Below are positions 15,973 through 18,400 of a stretch of 18,400 nt of DNA, piece by piece. Below the pieces are notes generated by a model. The model saw only the letters and a program-made list of their open reading frames with translations, searched no databases and was not told the origin of the DNA. Position 1 is the stretch's first letter. Each line of letters opens with the position of its first letter. This stretch comes from Cyanobacteria bacterium UBA11370. GTDB lineage: Bacteria > Cyanobacteriota > Cyanobacteriia > Cyanobacteriales > Coleofasciculaceae. Position numbers and translations under genes: made by a program. The stretch covers positions 7,509 through 25,908 of the forward strand of contig DNGI01000023.1 of assembly GCA_003486645.1 (NCBI GenBank). The letters run 5' to 3'.

Positions 15973-15985
15973 GAAACCAAAAACC

Positions 15986-16016
15986 TGTAAAGGCGTTGCA
16001 TTGCAACGTCTCTACA
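15986..16016. repeat. Palindromic dispersed repeat
   Basis: Two 15-base arms (15986-16000 and 16002-16016) around a single T match at 13 of 15 positions; the core is CGTTGCA-T-TGCAACG and the right arm ends in CTCTACA. GACGTTGCA/TGCAACGTC palindromes flanked by GTAGAG are frequent dispersed elements in cyanobacteria. It could fold in the transcript behind the YkgJ-type gene. Confidence 0.75.
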
Positions 16017-16095
16017 CCCGATACCCCACACCCCATCTTTGTAAAGTTCTGAAAATATGAATAAAATATGAAAGGTATTTAACATTAAGTGACCA

Positions 16096-16566
16096 GTGCT
16101 TGTGAAACTGTCTTCTCTGCCTTTAGTCGGTGTTGTCCTCACTGCGACTCCAACCTCGAACAATTCAATTGTCAAAAACAGCGCGAACTCTTCTCAGTAC
16201 GACACTCCAAATGAGCCAAGGAATTTATCCCCACTCGCAACTCATCCTCCACAACCTCAGTCCACAACCCAACGCCATCGGGATATTTGGAGTATCTTTA
16301 CCTCAACATTTTTAACCATTTTCCTAGCAGAAATTGGAGACAAAACTCAACTCACAACGCTACTGATGAGTGCTGAATCTCAGTCTCCTTGGATTGTATT
16401 TGCTGGTGCTGCAATGGCGCTTATTACTACCAGTTTGCTTGGGGTACTGATTGGACGTTGGATGGCTAATCGACTTTCTCCAAAAACGATGGAAACAGCA
16501 GCCGGAACTCTTTTACTCTTCATTTCCGTCATGTTGTTGTGGGATGTAGTTCAACTAGGTGGATAG
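16096..16566 (+). CDS. Half-size TMEM165/GDT1 (Mnx-type) Mn exporter subunit, first of pair
   Basis: A 156-residue membrane protein with one copy of the UPF0016/GDT1 motif, FLAEIGDKTQL (76-86), and three hydrophobic segments (about 67-90, 98-122, 134-154). Full-length family members carry two such motifs; here they are split over two neighbouring genes, as in hemi-Mn exchangers of cyanobacteria that assemble as a heteromer and export Mn2+. The first 60 residues are hydrophilic and poorly conserved apart from a short hydrophobic stretch at 8-17. The start is uncertain: GTG 16096 or GTG 16102, no ATG being available upstream of the motif. The partner gene begins 84 bases downstream. Confidence 0.88.
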   Translation: MLVKLSSLPLVGVVLTATPTSNNSIVKNSANSSQYDTPNEPRNLSPLATHPPQPQSTTQRHRDIWSIFTSTFLTIFLAEIGDKTQLTTLLMSAESQSPWIVFAGAAMALITTSLLGVLIGRWMANRLSPKTMETAAGTLLLFISVMLLWDVVQLGG

Positions 16567-16622
16567 TGGGAGAGTTTTAAGTTTTGAGTTAAAGAACGTT
16601 TTAAATGGCTAAACTCGGAACA

Positions 16623-16643
16623 ACCAACAACCAAGAACCAACA
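16623..16643. repeat. ACCAACA heptamer repeat before the second Mn exporter gene
   Basis: Three heptamer units (ACCAACA, ACCAAGA, ACCAACA) end seven bases before the ATG at 16651. They are a cyclic form of CAACCAA, related to the arrays before pstA and the DevC-like gene. Confidence 0.7.
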
Positions 16644-16650
16644 ACAAATT

Positions 16651-17001
16651 ATGGACTGGCAATTACTGGGACTGAGTTTTATAACTGTATTTTTGGCAGA
16701 AATTGGAGATAAGAGTCAACTGGCAGCGATCGCACTGGGAGGTAGTCAAAAATCGACTCGTGCTGTGTTTTTGGGTTCAGTAACAGCACTGCTATTAGCA
16801 ACATTTCTAGGTGTACTCGCCGGGGGAGGAGTTGCTCATCTATTTCCAACTCGGATATTGAAAGCGATCGCAGCAATTGGTTTTGCGATGATGGCAGTTC
16901 GCCTATTGTGGCATTCTCCAGTAGAAGACTGTACAACCGATTTGGCAGCGGATTTGGTAACGGATGTAACGGATGTAACGGATAATTTTACTAACAACTA
17001 A
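16651..17001 (+). CDS. Half-size TMEM165/GDT1 (Mnx-type) Mn exporter subunit, second of pair
   Basis: A 116-residue membrane protein with the second GDT1 motif, FLAEIGDKSQL (14-24), and three hydrophobic segments (about 4-26, 38-62, 68-86). With the preceding gene it would form a six-segment Mn2+ exporter, likely in the plasma membrane or thylakoid. This matters because photosystem II needs manganese but excess is toxic. The C-terminal tail is odd: from about residue 93 it is encoded by repeats, three GTAACGGAT nonamers giving VTD-type triplets, and the final codons with the stop come from the first ACTAACA heptamers. The conserved protein probably ends near LLWHSPVE (85-92). No ribosome-binding sequence; heptamer repeats occupy that place. 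Confidence 0.88.
   Translation: MDWQLLGLSFITVFLAEIGDKSQLAAIALGGSQKSTRAVFLGSVTALLLATFLGVLAGGGVAHLFPTRILKAIAAIGFAMMAVRLLWHSPVEDCTTDLAADLVTDVTDVTDNFTNN
16957..16983. repeat. GTAACGGAT nonamer, three perfect tandem copies
   Basis: Three head-to-tail copies at 16957-16965, 16966-16974 and 16975-16983, read in frame in the tail of the Mn exporter subunit. Being nine bases long, the unit can be gained or lost without a frameshift. The same nonamer occurs inverted near 8828-8858. Confidence 0.85.
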
Positions 17002-17050
17002 CAACTAACAACTAACAACTAACAACTAACAACTAACAACCAACAACTAA
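16990..17050. repeat. ACTAACA heptamer array before the DevC-like gene
   Basis: Seven perfect ACTAACA units (16990-17038), one variant ACCAACA (17039-17045) and a partial unit. The array supplies the stop codon of the preceding gene and fills the whole spacer up to three bases before the next ATG. It is a short tandemly repeated repetitive (STRR) heptamer. Confidence 0.92.
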
Positions 17051-17053
17051 TTC

Positions 17054-18310
17054 ATGGTTTCTCTGGCTCGTAAGAATCTCTTGACGGATATTCCTCGCTT
17101 TTTGGTGGCTCAGGCAGGTATTATGTTTGCTGTTAGTTTAGTCACTCTACAAACGGGTATTTTTAACGGATTTACGCGCTCGACGGCTCAGTTAATTTAT
17201 AATTCTAATGCGGATATTTGGGTTGCTTCAGATACCTTAGTCCAATCGGAATTAACGTTACCAATTCCTCTATCTCATGTTATTGACGCTCGCCAAGTGG
17301 AAGGGGTGGAACGAGCTGAACCGCTGATTTTTAGTGGTGCTTTGTGGCGACCCCGTAGAGGTGAAATTACACGCGTAAAAGTGATTGGATTTGATCCAAA
17401 TGGGCAATTATTTACGCCGATAAACCTGATTGACGGCAATGTTAGTGCCTTGAAAAATCCTTATACTATTATTGTAGATGCCACAAACCAAGATTCACTG
17501 AATGTGCAAAAGATTGGGGATAGGGTGGATGTAAATTCGTTACCAGCACGATTGGTTGGTTTGACTAAAAGAAACAGCTCAATTGTGTCGAATGCGTTTA
17601 TGTTTACCTCTTTAGAAACTGCCAACGCTTTCTTAACTTCCGGTCAAACCTCTCAAGTTTATTGTAAATTACCATCAGGTTCCCAAGAGTTAAGTTGTAC
17701 GAATACGTACTCAAGTACTGTTGAGTCGGAAGCTCCTAGTGAAGTGCCTCCTACACCTAACAGATTAGTCGCATCAGACTTAATTACCTATATATTGATT
17801 AAAGCTGAACCGGGTCAAAATCTACAAGAACTTAAGCAAAGGTTACAAGCTAAATTGCCAAATACTATTGCCTATACCCGTGAAGAATTTATTAATAAAA
17901 ATCAAACCTTTTGGCAGCAGCGGACGGGGATTGGATTTATTCTAGGATTGGGTGCGGTTGTGGGTATTATTGTGGGTGTAATTATTGTTGGTCAGATTCT
18001 TTACTCTTCGGTGTCTGACCATCTTAAAGAATTTGGTACACTCAAGGCGATTGGCGCGTCGGATTGGGTGATTTATAGTGTAATTATTGAACAGTCTCTT
18101 TGGATGGCAGTATTCGGCTATCTTCCTGGTATGGCTTTGTGTTATGGTGTCGCAACGTGGACATCGGCAACTCAAGGAATTTTAATTTTAATTACCCCCG
18201 GATCAGCGATCGCCGTTTTTGGAATCACTCTGGCAATGTGTATTGGTTCGGCTATTTTTGCGATTCAAAAAGTAACACGCCTCGATCCAGCTATGGTATT
18301 TAAGGCATAG
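17054..18310 (+). CDS. DevC/MacB-type ABC exporter permease
   Basis: A 418-residue permease of the MacB/FtsX fold, closest in layout to cyanobacterial DevC, which with DevA and DevB exports envelope glycolipids or other compounds through the outer membrane. One membrane helix lies at about 17-38, followed by a periplasmic domain (40-290) and three more helices at about 292-316, 342-368 and 383-405. The cytoplasmic SDHLKEFGTLKAIGAS segment (321-336) and the terminal TRLDPAMVFKA (408-418) are typical of this family. The ATG at 17054 directly follows the heptamer array, with no ribosome-binding sequence. No membrane-fusion (DevB) gene precedes it; an ATPase (DevA) could lie past the window end. 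The substrate is unknown. Confidence 0.88.
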   Translation: MVSLARKNLLTDIPRFLVAQAGIMFAVSLVTLQTGIFNGFTRSTAQLIYNSNADIWVASDTLVQSELTLPIPLSHVIDARQVEGVERAEPLIFSGALWRPRRGEITRVKVIGFDPNGQLFTPINLIDGNVSALKNPYTIIVDATNQDSLNVQKIGDRVDVNSLPARLVGLTKRNSSIVSNAFMFTSLETANAFLTSGQTSQVYCKLPSGSQELSCTNTYSSTVESEAPSEVPPTPNRLVASDLITYILIKAEPGQNLQELKQRLQAKLPNTIAYTREEFINKNQTFWQQRTGIGFILGLGAVVGIIVGVIIVGQILYSSVSDHLKEFGTLKAIGASDWVIYSVIIEQSLWMAVFGYLPGMALCYGVATWTSATQGILILITPGSAIAVFGITLAMCIGSAIFAIQKVTRLDPAMVFKA

Positions 18311-18333
18311 TGTTGTTTTAAACCCCGATTCTC

Positions 18334-18350
18334 TACTACACAATGTAGTA
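18334..18350. terminator. Small hairpin after the DevC-like gene
   Basis: TACTACA (18334-18340) and TGTAGTA (18344-18350) form a perfect 7-base stem with a CAA loop, 23 bases after the stop. No T-run follows directly, so termination is uncertain. Nothing else is seen in the last 90 bases. Confidence 0.3.
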
Positions 18351-18400
18351 AGCTGTCACGCTTTTAAATTTCTGGTTGAGATAAGCTGTTCGTCATTTAA

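Noticed and set aside
16130..16315. A 61-codon plus-strand frame overlapping the first Mn exporter gene
   Set aside because: It is out of frame with the conserved GDT1 motif and shows no features of its own.
16990..17050. Possible CRISPR array
   Set aside because: Contiguous heptamers without spacers; a short tandem repeat, with no cas gene nearby.

Overview
The window comes from a cyanobacterium, most likely a filamentous one. The direct signs are frequent HIP1 octamers (GCGATCGC) on both strands, a photosystem II Psb30/Ycf12 gene, a DevC-type exporter permease, split manganese exporters of the cyanobacterial Mnx/TMEM165 type, and heptameric short tandem repeats of the kind known from filamentous cyanobacteria. 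No tRNA, rRNA, CRISPR array, transposase or prophage gene was seen.

Layout. Positions 13-1521 (minus) encode a UbiD-type prenyl-FMN decarboxylase. Diverging from it, 1593-3362 (plus) encodes a NYN-domain putative RNase followed by three tandem OST-HTH/LOTUS-like repeats. Then comes an ExbB-ExbD-ExbD proton-channel operon (3528-5196, plus). It converges on three paralogous genes (5218-8793, minus) for TonB-like envelope proteins. These directly follow the phosphate uptake operon pstS-pstC-pstA-pstB (12675 to 8863, minus), which has a probable Pho-box array in front of pstS. The 447-base pstS/recJ spacer holds this promoter and a terminator-like hairpin on the plus strand. recJ (13123-15129, plus), psb30 (15416 to 15258, minus), a YkgJ-type cysteine-cluster protein (15622-15972, plus), two half-size Mn exporter subunits (16096-17001, plus) and a DevC-like permease (17054-18310, plus) complete the window.

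How the parts may work together. The most unusual part is 3528-8793. One ExbB and two ExbD proteins would form a proton-driven motor in the inner membrane. The first ExbD keeps the proton-carrying Asp (D22) in its membrane helix. The second has Asn there (N22) but gains an Asp at position 16, where the first has Asn. The three opposing proteins each have a TonB-like membrane anchor (SxxxH in two, AxxxH in one) and a long disordered periplasmic linker. They lack a recognisable TonB C-terminal domain and instead carry one or two copies of a related unit of about 60 residues. They lie 67-176 bases apart behind pstB with no strong terminator before the second gene, so they may belong to the phosphate-starvation regulon. 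This suggests an energy-transducing envelope system linked to phosphate supply, which is an inference.

The region also carries many small repeats: CAACNAA heptamers just upstream of three start codons, a GTAACGGAT nonamer at two loci, a palindromic dispersed repeat, and a HIP1-rich insertion inside the NYN gene.
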